Shown piece by piece: positions 11,629-23,394 of a stretch of DNA of 64,000 bases. Numbering within the stretch: the first letter of the stretch is position 1; each line of letters starts with the position of its first letter. The notes under the pieces were generated by a model that ran no database searches, was not told the origin of the DNA, and saw only the letters and a program-made list of their open reading frames with translations. Both the position numbers and the translations under genes were made by a program. Source of the stretch: Caprella mutica (taxonomy: Eukaryota > Arthropoda > Malacostraca > Amphipoda > Caprellidae); the NCBI GenBank assembly GCA_947561585.1, contig CANNZV010000429.1, positions 281,384 through 345,383 on the forward strand. Reading direction: 5' to 3'.

Positions 11629-14600
11629 ATGGGCTTTACTTCATTTATTGCAAGGATAGAGCCTAACCAACAGGCTTATGTGTCAGGACAAGTTGTCACT
11701 GGATGTTTGTACGCTACTGTAGATTCTCCAACAAAATGTCGTGGTGAGTATAGTCTTGGATTAGAATAAGACTATCCGTACTGTTCCACTTTTTCAATTG
11801 TGTCAGTAAAACGAAAATTTAACTTAAATTTTAGATTGTATTGATATAAACGAAAATAATAAATATTTTTTGTCATGTAATTTAAAATTAGAAACAATTT
11901 GATAACTCAGAATAGCTACACCATATAAGATCATTTTTATGGAATTTAGATAAGAATATAATATCTAATGTCTGCCTTTTTCTAGCTGTGATAGTGTCTT
12001 GCAAAGGAAAGGCTAAAGTGCACTGGCGAGAAAAAGTGAAAGATGACTACAAGAATTTTGATTCAAGTCAAGAGTACTTCAATATTCAGACCACACATTG
12101 GCGTAAGATATTCTATTTGTGCAGTAAGAAAAGTAGGGGAAGTTACATCTCTTATGAATTTACCTATTGTAATTTTAATTTGGAACTGACATTGGCTCTT
12201 GGTTTCATTTGATGAAATCTTTATTTTACTTTAGAAATATGGCATTTCCATAACATAGGTTAAATTTATATATGCAAATTATTTGGCTTTTTAATTGATA
12301 TTTATTGACATTATAAGCTATAAGGTAACTAGCTACTTTTGCTTTTCATTCTGCTTAGCTAGTGTGGATTATCTTTTTTTGTTTTATTGCTAAATTATTA
12401 ATTAATCAATTATCTAGCTAACTACTTGAACAATTATACATATTGACTAAACAATATCCATTACTATCTCTATTTTATTTAATTACCTTTTGATTAATTT
12501 CTTGTATCTTTTTAGAGGGTGACAAAATACCCGCTGGAACCTATCGATGGCCATTTCAATTTGTTCTTCCCGCTGGTTTCCCTTCATCTTTCGAAGGGTC
12601 CAAAGGTTGGGTTCGATATTATCTGAAGGCTAAGGCTGACATACCATTTGGCTTTGATGATGAGAGTAAGATCTATTTCTCATACTCTAATCAAGATGAT
12701 CTGAACTTCAACAGTGTGGCTATGGTGAATATCAGCAACAGTTATTGAAATAAATGCAATACCGCTCTCCATTAATAATAGTAATAATTTTACCAGAAAC
12801 CACTAGTCATCAATCAAACTGATACCAGCTGCTGTTTCCCATGCAAAGAAGGTCCCGTGACTCTGAATTTTAACTGCAAACGTTCTGGTGCTGTAATTGG
12901 TGAGAACTTCAAGATTCGAGGAGAGATTTCTAATGATGGAACTACCACAGTATCGGAATCTTATGTTGCTCTTAAGCAGGTGCATAATTTGGGTCCATTC
13001 TTTCACCAATTGGTAGAAACTTTTAATTAACGGATAGTTAATATTAATACTAAGAATAATGATTGCAAGTAGCTACTAGCTGTCAGCATAGAAAATCTGA
13101 AACGTTTAACAGTTTAAGAACAGCACAGAAGGCTTTGACTTGTACTATGTAAGTTTTTGTCAAATTATACTTATCTTACATAACTATCTTCTGAATTTAT
13201 GAATCTTTGTTTATTTGTTATAGTTCGGGGCAGCTAAAAAATTCTTGTGACAACTATTATCCATATTCAAACCCCCTTTAGCTATCTTCTAATCAAGATC
13301 ATTCTCGTTACATTTAGCCAGCTACCAAATTCATTGATTTCTAAGTAGCTAATTACCATCATTATCAACAGAGAGTAGTGTTTCGAGCTGGTGGTCGCAC
13401 AAAGAGCAGCTCTCAAGAAATAGCTAGAGTTCAAAGAGGGGCTATACAGCCTGGTGAAAGTGATTTCTATGATGATGCTAACCTGTTCATACCGGCTGTG
13501 GCTCCCAGTTTGATAAACTGCCGTATAATTGATTTGACTTACACTTTAAAGGTAATTTAATCATTTTAGGTTTCCATTAGGTGTTATAATAAAATGCATA
13601 TAGCTGAAAGCTAAAATTTTTGACTATTCTAATATTGGTTCACTTTTTTCAGTTCCATGTGGATACTGGTTCCTGTGGTTCTGTTTCCAAAACTGTGAAT
13701 TTCACCATCGGAACAGTGCCTTTCAAAGTCGAAGGAGCCTCTGTGAGTTGTAGAACTTAAATAATATAATATTTTCAATGATTAGATATTTCTGTTTTCA
13801 TATTTAAAATCTCCATTTCAGATTGCAATTCCTGCTGGACCTCCATCGCAATTTTCTTCTCCGGCTCCTCCTCCTTATGCTCCTCCTCAAAACATGCATC
13901 TGGCAGCTAATTATCCATCAGCTCCATCCACTATTGGAGGATATGCTCCTCCCCCCTCAGATGGAGGATACGTTCCCCCTCCCAAAGATGGAAGGAGTGC
14001 TCCTCCATCCACTGATGTAGGATATGTTCCCCCACCCAAAGATGGTGAATGTGCGTCCCCATCCACTAATGAAGCGTCTGCTCCCCCTCCAAATGATGAA
14101 GAATATGCTCCTCCCTCTGCAGGGGGATACGCTCCTCCCCCCTCAGGATATGGTCCTCCACCTCCAGTTGGGTTCAATGCTGTCTCTGCTCCACCTCCTC
14201 CAATGATGCCTGCATTTGCCCCTGCTGTTACCAACCCATATCCCTTGACAGGTAACAGACTCTGGCAATATAGAATATGTTAAATTGTCCATTCGTAGCC
14301 TCGCAGGTGTTACTGTTGCCGAAGCAATCTGACACTGACGCCAAAACGCTTTGTCACTTAAAGTGGTAGATACTTAAGACAAATTTTTTCTCTCTTGTTG
14401 ATAAATCGATAGAGGGATATCATCAAGCTATAGAATAAAATGTAACTAGTCATTATATTTTAAAATTCGATTCAGAAAAATTGATTTAATGAATTCTCAA
14501 CTGCAGCACCATCTTCTGAGAAAGTTAGCTACCACAAATGACAGACCCATGTGTACGATATCGCTATCCTTGCATTGTTTGGGTCTGAATTCTTGTTCCC

Positions 14601-15091
14601 ATTAGCTATAGTTTAATTAATAATAAATTTAAGTTTAAACTATATTAATTAGTTAATCATTGACGCGTTGCTAGCTATTTAGGCTTGAGTACAGTTACCG
14701 TTTAAAACTTGGTTTAATAACAGCTGATCAGGTAAACATCCAGATGAAAGGCCATTCCTGCCGATTTGGTGAAGATACCAATTCCATTCATATATTAATA
14801 TGCATTTAGCTTCTTTCTTTATAACAATTGGGTCTTCCGTGTGCTTTTTACCTTCTAGCTAACGGGTTTTCTTTACAATTGATGGGTTTTCCTTGTATTT
14901 TTTTCTTATCAACTGACTGATCAAGCTATCTACCTTTTTGAGCCACTCTCATGTTTGTTTATTTTGTGTTTGTTTCAGGTCCACCAAAAGCTGAAGCTTG
15001 TTTCATATGCGCGAGAGGTGGTTACCGACTGGATAAGAACGCTCCAGCTCCCACCTACTTATCTTACAGAACCGTTATGACTTATAACTAG
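11629..15091 (+). CDS. Arrestin domain-containing protein (alpha-arrestin), copy B, complete
   Basis: Eight exons: 11629-11743, 11986-12102, 12516-12724, 12797-12979, 13372-13551, 13653-13742, 13822-14251, 14979-15091 (TAG). They total 1437 nt, 478 aa. The start ATG opens MGFTSFIARIEPNQ, the usual beginning of an arrestin N domain (I-x-P...Y-x-SGQ-x-V-x-G). The N fold spans about residues 1-150, the C fold about 155-298, and a proline/glycine/tyrosine-rich tail 299-478. The tail has PPPY at 314-317 and PSAP at 330-333, then imperfect GGYxPPP repeats that are longer than in copy A. The C-terminal site that is PPTY in copy A reads APTY here, so it no longer fits PPxY. Exons 2-6 match copy A base for base in length (117, 209, 183, 180, 90). 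The likely role is a membrane-cargo adaptor that recruits NEDD4-type ligases, with possible TSG101/ESCRT contact. The family call is firm; substrates cannot be told. A TA dinucleotide run ends three bases before the ATG. Confidence 0.93.
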
Positions 15092-16654
15092 AAGAAAAGT
15101 GACAATCAACTTCTTCGTGAAAACTCAAACTGCATTTAAGACATTGCAACAAACATGACATCATGAGAATATTGAAAATTCGAAATGAAGAGCTACCTTA
15201 CTGCTTTTAAGACTGCGAACAACATGACTTCATCATAACATTGGCTTGTAAAAGAGAAAAGCTACCTATGAATCATTTAGCTTTATAGGTCTCCACCAAT
15301 CTAAATTTTTACTACTCTATTTATTTGAACTAAGGTTGCTGGTTATAAGACAGCAAACCATTTTAAATTTGATTTTATATATTTATTGTTTTATGAAATT
15401 TAAGTCATCGGTTTGGTTTTGCACTACCCTCAGACTTTTTAATAAGAAAAGTCTTAGATACTTCTGAGTAATTCATAACTCTAATGAAGCTGCAAGACAT
15501 ATTGTATATGGCTACCTACAGAGTTACTCAATGCCATTAGCTATCCTAATAAAAATATTAGGTAGCTACCTAAAATTGTACTCAATAGCTACCTAATTAT
15601 CATTTAATATACAAGAACCCGAGAGAGTGATACTCGATATGCCTCATTGTTCTTCTTTTTAATTTTATAGAAAGTCGGACAGTTGAGTTAAGGTTTGATG
15701 CGATTATTTTCTAACGTAACATTAGTTTTACAAATTTAAAGCATTTCTAGAGAAATCTTAATTTAGATAGGGAGGAAACCTTTAACAGTTTTATAGGCAG
15801 TTTATTATTTATCTCTATGGAATACTTTTTTTATATTCTATTTCATTACACGATTTACTCTTATACTTGAAGTTAATTTTAAAAGTACTTTCTGGCTCAT
15901 TTATTAAATGAGTTCACAAACAATTTCTTATGCTGCTTCACATTGAAGATGAAAAGAAGAAAACTCAGGATGTTTAAATTCTTCAAATGTTTTATTTTAG
16001 AAATATTTTCAATCACTGCATCGAACTTTTTCTATGTGTCAAATTTATTTTTAAAGCATCTCATCTCTGGTACGTTGCAAGTTATCGAACTGTTAAATAT
16101 TTTTGGACACTTAAGATAAATGTAGCTATTATAATTATTATTCGACTTTTATTTTAATTCGTATCCATTATACTTGCAGGTATTATTGATACTCACTGAA
16201 ATAGAAGATAAAGATTAATCATTATATATATACTTTTTTTTATAGGATTAAAAATGTGGATTAGTTCAATAACTCATTTTTATAAAAGGTTTAAATATGT
16301 TTTGCATTTTGCGATTTAACTAGTTACTGCTCGGTTAAAATTGCTGTGCGATGATTGCAACAATCGCTATTTGCTAATAAGGTTTTGTCCTATTATTTTG
16401 AGGCAAAGAATATTTCTATGAACCTTAACTTTTAATTCTGTTGTTGTTATTTGAGCTTTCTTTATCAAAATGATGTTTTATATCTAAATTAGGGTAGATA
16501 GGTCCTTTGTAAAGCCTCACAAATTTTATAGTAGAAAGGATTTTTATATAGCTTTTCCTGTAGGTAGCTAGCTATAAATGTTCAAATTTTCTACTTAATT
16601 TCCATAGAACACTAGAAAGAAACTGTTAGTTGGAGTAGAGTTTGTAATATTAAT
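15092..16654. other. 3' flank of copy B
   Basis: It begins with sequence shared with the copy A flank (AAACTCAAACTGCATTTAAG, AACATGACATCA). From about 15,785 it is AT-rich, with matches to 5,940-6,200. No gene is seen. Confidence 0.5.
15287..15783. mobile_element. MITE, AAGGTCC-end family, downstream of copy B
   Basis: TAGGTCTCCACCAATCTAAA at the left, GGGAGGAAACCTTTA at the right, and an interior (GGTTATAAGACAGCAAACCA) shared with 1,713-2,265 and 54,450-55,039. Confidence 0.5.
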
Positions 16655-17860
16655 ATTTTATTGCTGCAATTTCTATGAAATAAAAGGAAGATTATTAGCT
16701 AAATCCTCGTACACACTGTCAAACAACCCGTTTGATTTAAGTTCGACAGTGTGTACGGTACATTCAGGTAGCTACTTAGTTCACAGTGTCCGTTCCTTTC
16801 TAAACGAATGGCCTTTTTTAGCCTGTTACTAGAGTGCCTTGCTTTGTGCCTCTCAAGTGCAACAACGGACTTCATTGAACACTGTACAATGTACATTATG
16901 TATTTTAGGATAGAGAGGGGAAGCTGATGTTGTAGGTATCAGATGTGTAGAAGGATAGTCAAGATACCTAGGAGTGATGGTGACTGCAAATAGAGACTTT
17001 TTGGTAGGTGCAAGAAGGAGAGGATGGTAAATCTGGCATAATTTATTCGGTTGTAGGGAGATCATGTGATAGGTTGCTTGTGGGAAAAACTTTTTGGAAG
17101 GGAGTTGTGGAAGGAGAATCTGGATCATTTTCTACTCTAGTGTCTGAGTCCGGAGGCAGTGAGGGGAGGGAGGGACGTGGGATACAGACGATCGGGGAGG
17201 GGATGTGTTTCGAAGAGTGGGACACTCGTAGGATGTGTTCTTTCTTGGAGGAGGCGAGGAGTGTTATGGCGGAGGGGTAAGGTGTGGAACAGCTGGCGAG
17301 GGGCTGACGTCCCTGCGGAAGTTTATCAGGGAAGGTGGGGGTTAAACCAGTGTTGCTGAAAAGCTTATATTGATCAAGCTCTAATTTTATTACATTTATC
17401 TCGTCAAATTTATCTATTTTTATCGAATTTATATCTGTTTTATCTATTTTTATCGAATTTATATCTGTTTTATCTATTTTTTATCAATTATCATCAAACT
17501 TATCTTTATTATAAAATATATTCATTAAATTATAAACTGGGATCTTCCAGAAGCTGATTTTTCACTTCAATTTATAGCTATTTAGTATTTACTGTTCAAT
17601 TTACTGCATTAATGTCAAAAAAACTCTTCAAATCTCTATTGATACTTGAGTGTTTTAAATAATTTGGAAATACTGATAGAACAAGTGAACATTATAATCC
17701 AGAAAAATTCTATTTCAGCTTTTTCCTTTTTTTAAGCCATAAGTTAGGGCAAAGTAACAGTTCTCGGAAAGTGGGTGTTAGCACCGGTCCTGATTAGATT
17801 TTTCTAAAGGTCGGATTGGTTCATGCTCTATGTTAACGCCCACTTTCAGAGTACTGTGAG
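16655..17860. other. Segment present in the copy B flank but absent from copy A
   Basis: Similarity to the copy A flank stops at about 16,654 (GTAATATTAAT) and resumes at about 17,861 (GTGAGTGTC). Inside lies a hairpin (GTACACACTGTC / GACAGTGTGTAC, 16,709-16,755). A GC-rich stretch follows at 16,910-17,350; one frame there reads SRYLGVMVTANRDFLVGARR, faintly like a LINE remnant, but with stops. A 90-codon frame (17,008-17,280) starts with GTG, not ATG. Repeats of ATCTGTTTTATCTATTTT occur at 17,400-17,490. It is probably inserted mobile DNA; identity unknown. Confidence 0.4.
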
Positions 17861-17878
17861 TGTCCTTTGATGCCATGT
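17755..17878. mobile_element. Short MITE, family shared with 33,848-33,998
   Basis: GTTCTCGGAAAGTGGGTGTT at the left and AACGCCCACTTTCAGAGTAC at the right are inverted. Reversed, it matches the arm CAGTACTCGGTAAGTGGG at about 33,875. Confidence 0.55.
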
Positions 17879-18191
17879 GTGTCTTGCCTTAAAATGTTAG
17901 TCATAAAATTAGGTGTTATTTTTCTATATTTTTAGATTAGGCTTGAAACCCTGAAACTGTGACGTAAAGAATAGAGAAATTTATGGTGGGGCCTTCGAAG
18001 ATTATCTGTATAACCCCCACCCTACCATTTTAGGTTGTAGTTATAGGTAGCGATATGGCTGAAGCAAACATTAAACCCCTACTGAAGTTAAATATTGTAC
18101 CTAAAACATAGATGTTTGAAAATTAGAAAATATGTTTTCTATTTAGATGACGTTTCAATTGTTATATTTTTAATAGTTTAAATTGTTATAT

Positions 18192-18689
18192 AGTAAAGCT
18201 CCTCTATAATGAAATCCTGTATAGTGAATGTAGGCCCCCAGGGGCTCTATCCTGAAGCTGTCTGTGGTGAATGGAAGAGAAGGGAAGTGGCGTCCCTTGG
18301 GCCCCGAACTGTTGTAATTTGGATTATGGATTGTCTTTTTTCATTTTTACCATGTTTATCATTTTTTAACGCTACTTGCAGTTTTAGAGGATAGCGCTAG
18401 GGTTATGCTCTTCAACTACGAGGTCATTGATTTTTGTGTTAGGTAGACTCGTAGGCTTCATTTGCTATCACCTCTTCATTTTCCTCTTCCATCCGTGAGT
18501 GCAGCCACCGGTGCTTGTGTCCCTTTTCGTCACATTCCTTGGTAAGTGACTACTTTAGTCTGCTCTAAAATGGCCATGAATTTTTAGAAAACTCATGTCT
18601 GTATTATGGTAGACTGAAGAAAATTTGTTCACTATAGAGGGTACTTCTTTTACTCAGGACACTACATTCACTATAAAGGAGTTCTACTG
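18192..18689. mobile_element. Mariner-type MITE interrupted by a SINE-like insertion
   Basis: The left arm AGTAAAGCTCCTCTATAATG and the right arm CTATAAAGGAGTTCTACTG belong to the same family as the intact 19,817-20,025 copy. The SINE-like unit 18,233-18,550 separates them. Confidence 0.6.
18233..18550 (+). mobile_element. SINE-like repeat, 3'-shortened copy
   Basis: It matches the repeat at 5,159-5,480 almost base for base (GGGGCTCTATCCTGAAGCTG onward to CACATTCCTTGGTAAGTGAC). It lies inside a MITE. Confidence 0.6.
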
Positions 18690-18844
18690 TATTTTTAGTG
18701 AATTAAATTGTTACGATTGTTTGACAGTTTTATTAACTAGGTCTATCTATGTTAATATTGAAATATTTTAAATCTTAATGAAAGAGAGTTAATTTAATTT
18801 TTATCAATTGTTAAGCGAGTAAAATGACCTTTTAATTTAATATG

Positions 18845-19290
18845 AATTGTGACCTTTAAGGTCATTATTGTGAACTGTGATCATTAAGGTCATTATGATG
18901 AACTGTGACCTTTAATCTCATTATGATGAACTGTGACCTTTAAGGTCATTATGATGAACTTTGACCTTTAAGGTCATTATGCTGAACTGTGACCTTTAAG
19001 GTCATTATGCTGAACTGTGACCTTTAAGGTCATTATGATGAACTGTGACCTTTAAGGTCATTATGATGAACTGTGACCTTTAAGGTCATTATGGTGAACT
19101 GTGATCATTAAGGTCATTATGATGAACTGTGACCTTCAAGGTCATTATGATGAACTGTGACCTTTAAGGTCATTATGGTGAACTGTGACCTTTGAGGTCA
19201 TCATGATTAACTGTGACCTTTAAGGTCATTATGCTGAACTGTGACCTTTAAGGTTATTATGGTGAACTGTGACCTTTAAGGTTATTTTGA
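18845..19290 (+). repeat. 28-bp minisatellite with inward-facing GACCTT/AAGGTC core
   Basis: About 16 units of GAACTGTGACCTTTAAGGTC plus ATTATGAT. Each unit contains TGACCTTTAAGGTCA, a near-palindrome. Confidence 0.9.
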
Positions 19291-19404
19291 TATTTTTCAA
19301 ATATTTCATTATTATGTATCCCCTATTTCAGAATTATAATATAAATGTGTGTAAACTGTAATACCTCATAGTGATCCTATATGTTAACAGTGTGTCATGT
19401 GTGC

Positions 19405-19571
19405 CACTGTTAAGAAATGTTTTAAAAATCATAGATCCCGAAAATATTACAGACGGAGAGAATTAAAGAGTATTGAATGGTTGTACACCAGCGGTATATA
19501 GTATTCGATACCATTTATTTCGTCTGTGATATTCTTAAGATCTATGATTTATAAAGCATATTGTCTCAACC
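19405..19571. mobile_element. MITE, ATCATAGATC family, diverged copy
   Basis: AAAAATCATAGATCCCGAAA at the left, AGATCTATGATTTATAAAGC at the right, with the interior GTATTGAATGGTTGTACACC shared with 46.95 and 55.8 kb. The outer left end is decayed. Confidence 0.6.
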
Positions 19572-19816
19572 TTAGTTATCACTTTCTATCAAATCCATAT
19601 TTTCACTATAAAATATAAATCCATTTATTAGCCATATATATTTTTTTCTCATTATTATGTCGTCTAAATTTTAGTTTCATAATTTTTAAGCTATCCAATA
19701 TTTTTTAGTTAAAAATAATCATCGTAACATTCATTAATTTGCAATGCTTTTAATTTATCGGGATAAATACTTAACTATTTTGTTAAAAAAATCTATTTTG
19801 TTAAATTTATCTATTA

Positions 19817-20025
19817 CAGTGGTACTCCTCTATAGTGAATGTATGTAGCGTCCTGAGTGGAGAATTGCCCTCTATAGTGAACAAATTTTCTTTAGTCTGC
19901 TATATATGTCCATTATTTCTTAGAAAACTGATGGTCATTTCATGGCAGACTAAAGAAAATTTGTTCACTATATGGGATAGTTCTCTTACTCAGGACTCTA
20001 CATTCACTATAGAGGAGTTTTACTG
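19817..20025. mobile_element. Mariner-type MITE, intact, TA target
   Basis: It starts CAGTGGTACTCCTCTATAGT and ends with the complement of that arm (ACTATAGAGGAGTTTTACTG), with TA at 19,815-19,816 and 20,026-20,027. CAGT ends with TA duplication are usual for Tc1/mariner-derived MITEs. No transposase; an open frame across it is incidental. Confidence 0.8.
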
Positions 20026-20450
20026 TATAATTCAATAATTTAATGAAATTTAATGGAATTTCCTTTTTGTATATGGATACATATTTTACTGTACAATATC
20101 CTTCAAGTCAATAAAATCACCAAGTACACTAAAGTAAGATCTCGCTATACAATCACTACTGTACTCGTATTTTAATTTAAGGAAGCTATTAATCAAATTA
20201 ATTTACAATCATTATTTGCTCACATTTATTTTGCCAAATTATTATTAAACTCTTATATTTCTGATAAGTCATTTAAAAATTTTATTGAATATATATATAC
20301 TCTAGCAGTGTTTTTTTTTAATTTTCCTCCATGCTTTTGAAATTTTAAAACCTTTATATTCTATCTAATAATTTTAACTTTTGTCTTCTCAATCTGACGA
20401 TTTAAATTTGAATAAAAATAATATTGGTGAAGTTTTTAGTGTTCTTTTTG

Positions 20451-20775
20451 CGTCTCACACTTATGACAATCGAATAAGTGTGGGACATGTCTCGCTTCTA
20501 TTTCTCGTGGTATTGAATATATTTTAGGGGTAAATTTGGTAGGTTATTTTCAGTTAAGCTGTTTTCGCATTAAATTATGCAAGTGTGATTGATTTTTTTT
20601 TTATGGTAAAAACGTATGTTATTTATCATAAATTTTTTATAATTCATCCGACCTAAATAAATTCCGGCGAAAACAGCTTATAAATGAAAACAAACCTAAT
20701 CAACAAAGTTACTCCAGAAACATTTTCTATTCCATGAGAAATAAAAGCGAGACATGTCCCACACTTATTGAGACG
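20451..20775. mobile_element. MITE
   Basis: Left arm AATAAGTGTGGGACATGTCT, right arm AGACATGTCCCACACTTATT, and an inner pair AGCTGTTTTCGC / GCGAAAACAGCT. Confidence 0.75.
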
Positions 20776-21230
20776 TACTGAGAGCGGCGTATGCCTGTGA
20801 TAAAATAAAAAAATTCTCGGACATAAATTGCGGTTATAACAAGAAATTTTTTATTGGGTATAATTTTCACATGAAATATTTTAACTTAAATTATGATGAC
20901 TGAACATCAACTTTATGGAATATTTTTATTAGTTAAAATATAACAAACATCCGATAGCTGTGTTTTATTTCAGTAACAATCAGTTTATATGCTTACGTGT
21001 ATATGCACTAGGTAATTAAATTTGAGAAATATTTACACTAGTTTAACTAATATATGATATATATGAATTTTATACATATATAATATTCATCATATCGAAT
21101 GAATAAACGATAAATAAATCACAAGTAATTACATTTGAACTAATATTCCTACTAAGTAATATGAATCAATATCGGTTGATATTATATTAATATTTGGGCA
21201 TTACAAATATGAAGTTACTGGAACACAAAT

Positions 21231-21300
21231 AGGGTAAGTTCCAGGTTATCGAACTGATCCACATTTTCGATCATATAAGAAAATAAAAAACATGAATTGT
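21231..21300. mobile_element. Solo terminal repeat, TTATCG family
   Basis: GGGTAAGTTCCAGGTTATCG followed by ACATTTTCGATCATATAAG. It is the same end type as 21,490-21,836, 38,230-38,375 and a lone arm at 41,865-41,930. Confidence 0.5.
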
Positions 21301-21489
21301 AAAAATTACGAGATGAAAATTATGATCATTTAATATTTTCTTGTATTTTTCATATTATATACTTGCCGTATTTAATAATATTTAGGTAGGTTTTCTTTCT
21401 TAATTTTTCTAATTTCTTTTTTACAAATAAATCATTAAAATCCTATCTTAATATCCCAATTTTTCATTTCTTTACTTAATTATGAAATA

Positions 21490-21836
21490 GGATAAGCTAC
21501 GAATTATCGGTCAGTTCCACATCTTCGATGTGGAAGAGAAAACGATATAATATAATAAATAGGGTTGTGACAATATGCAGATAAAATCATAGATCATAGA
21601 ATAAAAAGAAATGGTATCGAGTACTATATACCGCTGATTTAGAACCATTAAATAGTCATAAAAAATTCATTCTATAATAATTTCAGGATCTATGATCTTA
21701 AACGCATATCGTCACAACCCTAATAATAAATATTTTAAATTAAATTTATTTAGAATAGATACTAAATAATAATTATTATATCACTTTTCTTACATGATCG
21801 AATATGTGAAACTGACCGATAATTCATAACTTACCC
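21490..21836. mobile_element. MITE, TTATCG family, carrying a nested MITE
   Basis: The left arm GGATAAGCTACGAATTATCG and the right arm CGATAATTCATAACTTACCC are inverted. TA precedes the left end; the right flank is AA, so the duplication has decayed. Confidence 0.65.
21562..21720. mobile_element. MITE, GGGTTGTGAC ends, TA target, nested
   Basis: The ends GGGTTGTGACAATATGC and GCATATCGTCACAACCC are inverted, with TA at 21,560-21,561 and 21,721-21,722. It is the best-preserved member of the ATCATAGATC family (reverse orientation to 19.4, 46.95 and 55.8 kb). Confidence 0.8.
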
Positions 21837-21927
21837 AACGTTCCATTATTATTTCTATCATCTGACCTCTGCGTGTGTTTATTTTTTCAGATTTTTTTAG
21901 TTCCGCGTTTCAGCAAATGAAGCCAAT

Positions 21928-22012
21928 TGAGGGGAGGGTGGCACCCCCAGCCCCCCTGATAAAAGAGGGGGTTTGGGGGCTTGTACAGTTGGGGAGGGGG
22001 GAAGGGGGGGTA
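21928..22012 (+). repeat. G-rich, quadruplex-prone tract
   Basis: Repeated runs of four to seven G (GGGGAGGG, GAGGGGGTTTGGGGG, GGGGAGGGGGG, AAGGGGGGG) and a C run are packed in about 85 bp of otherwise AT-rich DNA. Confidence 0.7.
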
Positions 22013-22370
22013 TATTCGAAGGTTTTTATTTCATTACATCTGTTATAATAAATAATAATTGGAACATGATATATATTTTTTGTCTTTGTTTTTGCGTTAT
22101 GGTTTGAGTATTTGAAACTGAAATGTTTCTAAACTGTCGATATGGTTGCTGAAATATTATTCGATATCATTGCAATATTATCATTAAATATTAGTAAAGT
22201 TCTATTGGACTGGAACTAAAATGCATGAACCCATTGGAGAATAAATAGAAATTCAATGTAAATACTTGAAACAGAAAGTATTAGTTAATGTGAATATTTA
22301 TACAATTTATATCTATGCACTACATTTACATTAAACTTTTACACTTTCACAAGTTTTACATTTTTTTAAA

Positions 22371-23112
22371 TTTATATTTTAAGAATTTTTGCATTTTTAG
22401 AATTTTCACATTTTGAGAATTTTTACATTTGTAGAATTTTTACATTTTCCAAATTTTTACATTTTTAGAATTTTTACATTTTTTGAATTTTTACATTTTT
22501 AGAATTTTTGCATTTTAAGAATTTTTACATTATTAGAATTTTTACATCTTCAGAAATTTTACATTTTTAGAATTTTTACATTTTTAGAATTTTTACATTC
22601 TTAGAATTTTCACATTTTTAGAATTTTTACATTCTTAGAATTTTTACATTCTTAGAATTTTTACATTTTTAGAATTTTTACACTTTTAGAATTTTTGCAT
22701 TTTTAGAATTTTTACATTTTTAGAATTTTTACATTTTCAGAATTTTTACATTTTTAGAATTTTTACATTTTTAGAATTTTTACATTTTTAGAATTTTTAC
22801 ATTTTTAGAATTTTTACATTTTCAGAATTTTACATTTTTAGAATTTTTACATTTTTAGAATTTTTACATTTTCAGAATTTTTACATTTTTAGAATTTTTA
22901 CATTTTCAGAATTTTACATTTTCAGAATTTTTACATTTTTAGAATTTTTACATTTTTAGAATTTTTACATTTTTAGAATTTTTACATTTTTAGAATTTTT
23001 ACATTTTCAGAATTTTACATTTTTAGAATTTTTACATTTTTAGAATTTTTACATTTTCAGAATTTTTACATTTTTACATTTTTAGAATTTCTACATTTTT
23101 AGAATTTTTACA
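22371..23112 (+). repeat. 17-bp AT-rich minisatellite
   Basis: About 43 units of AATTTTTACATTTTTAG with small variants and one-base shortenings. Confidence 0.9.
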
Positions 23113-23394
23113 TTTACACTTGCACAAGATAAATATTTACACGATGTATTTACAGCTCGCATATAATTATAGAAAAGGTTCAATTTTTTTCCTCTTTTAT
23201 ATTTGAACGCTTTAACTTATTCTGAAATGCTAATTAACCTGTTACCTAGAAGAGTAAAAAGGAACGACTAGTTTTTATCAAAGTTTGATATCGCGTGAAT
23301 AAAACAATGTTAGAAATATATTAGCTTCAATTACAACAACGCCATCTGTGAGTGAGGTTCGAAACGAAAAATTCCTTACTTCCCTTCTGTCTAA

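Noticed and set aside
13823..14234. Other-frame and minus-strand readings over copy B exon 7
   Set aside because: Low-complexity CCT/GGA codons keep several frames open; only the plus frame IAIPAGPPSQ continues from exon 6 to exon 8.
17008..17280. 90-codon frame in GC-rich DNA
   Set aside because: No ATG start, a stop immediately upstream, an overlapping minus-strand frame, and no recognisable motif.
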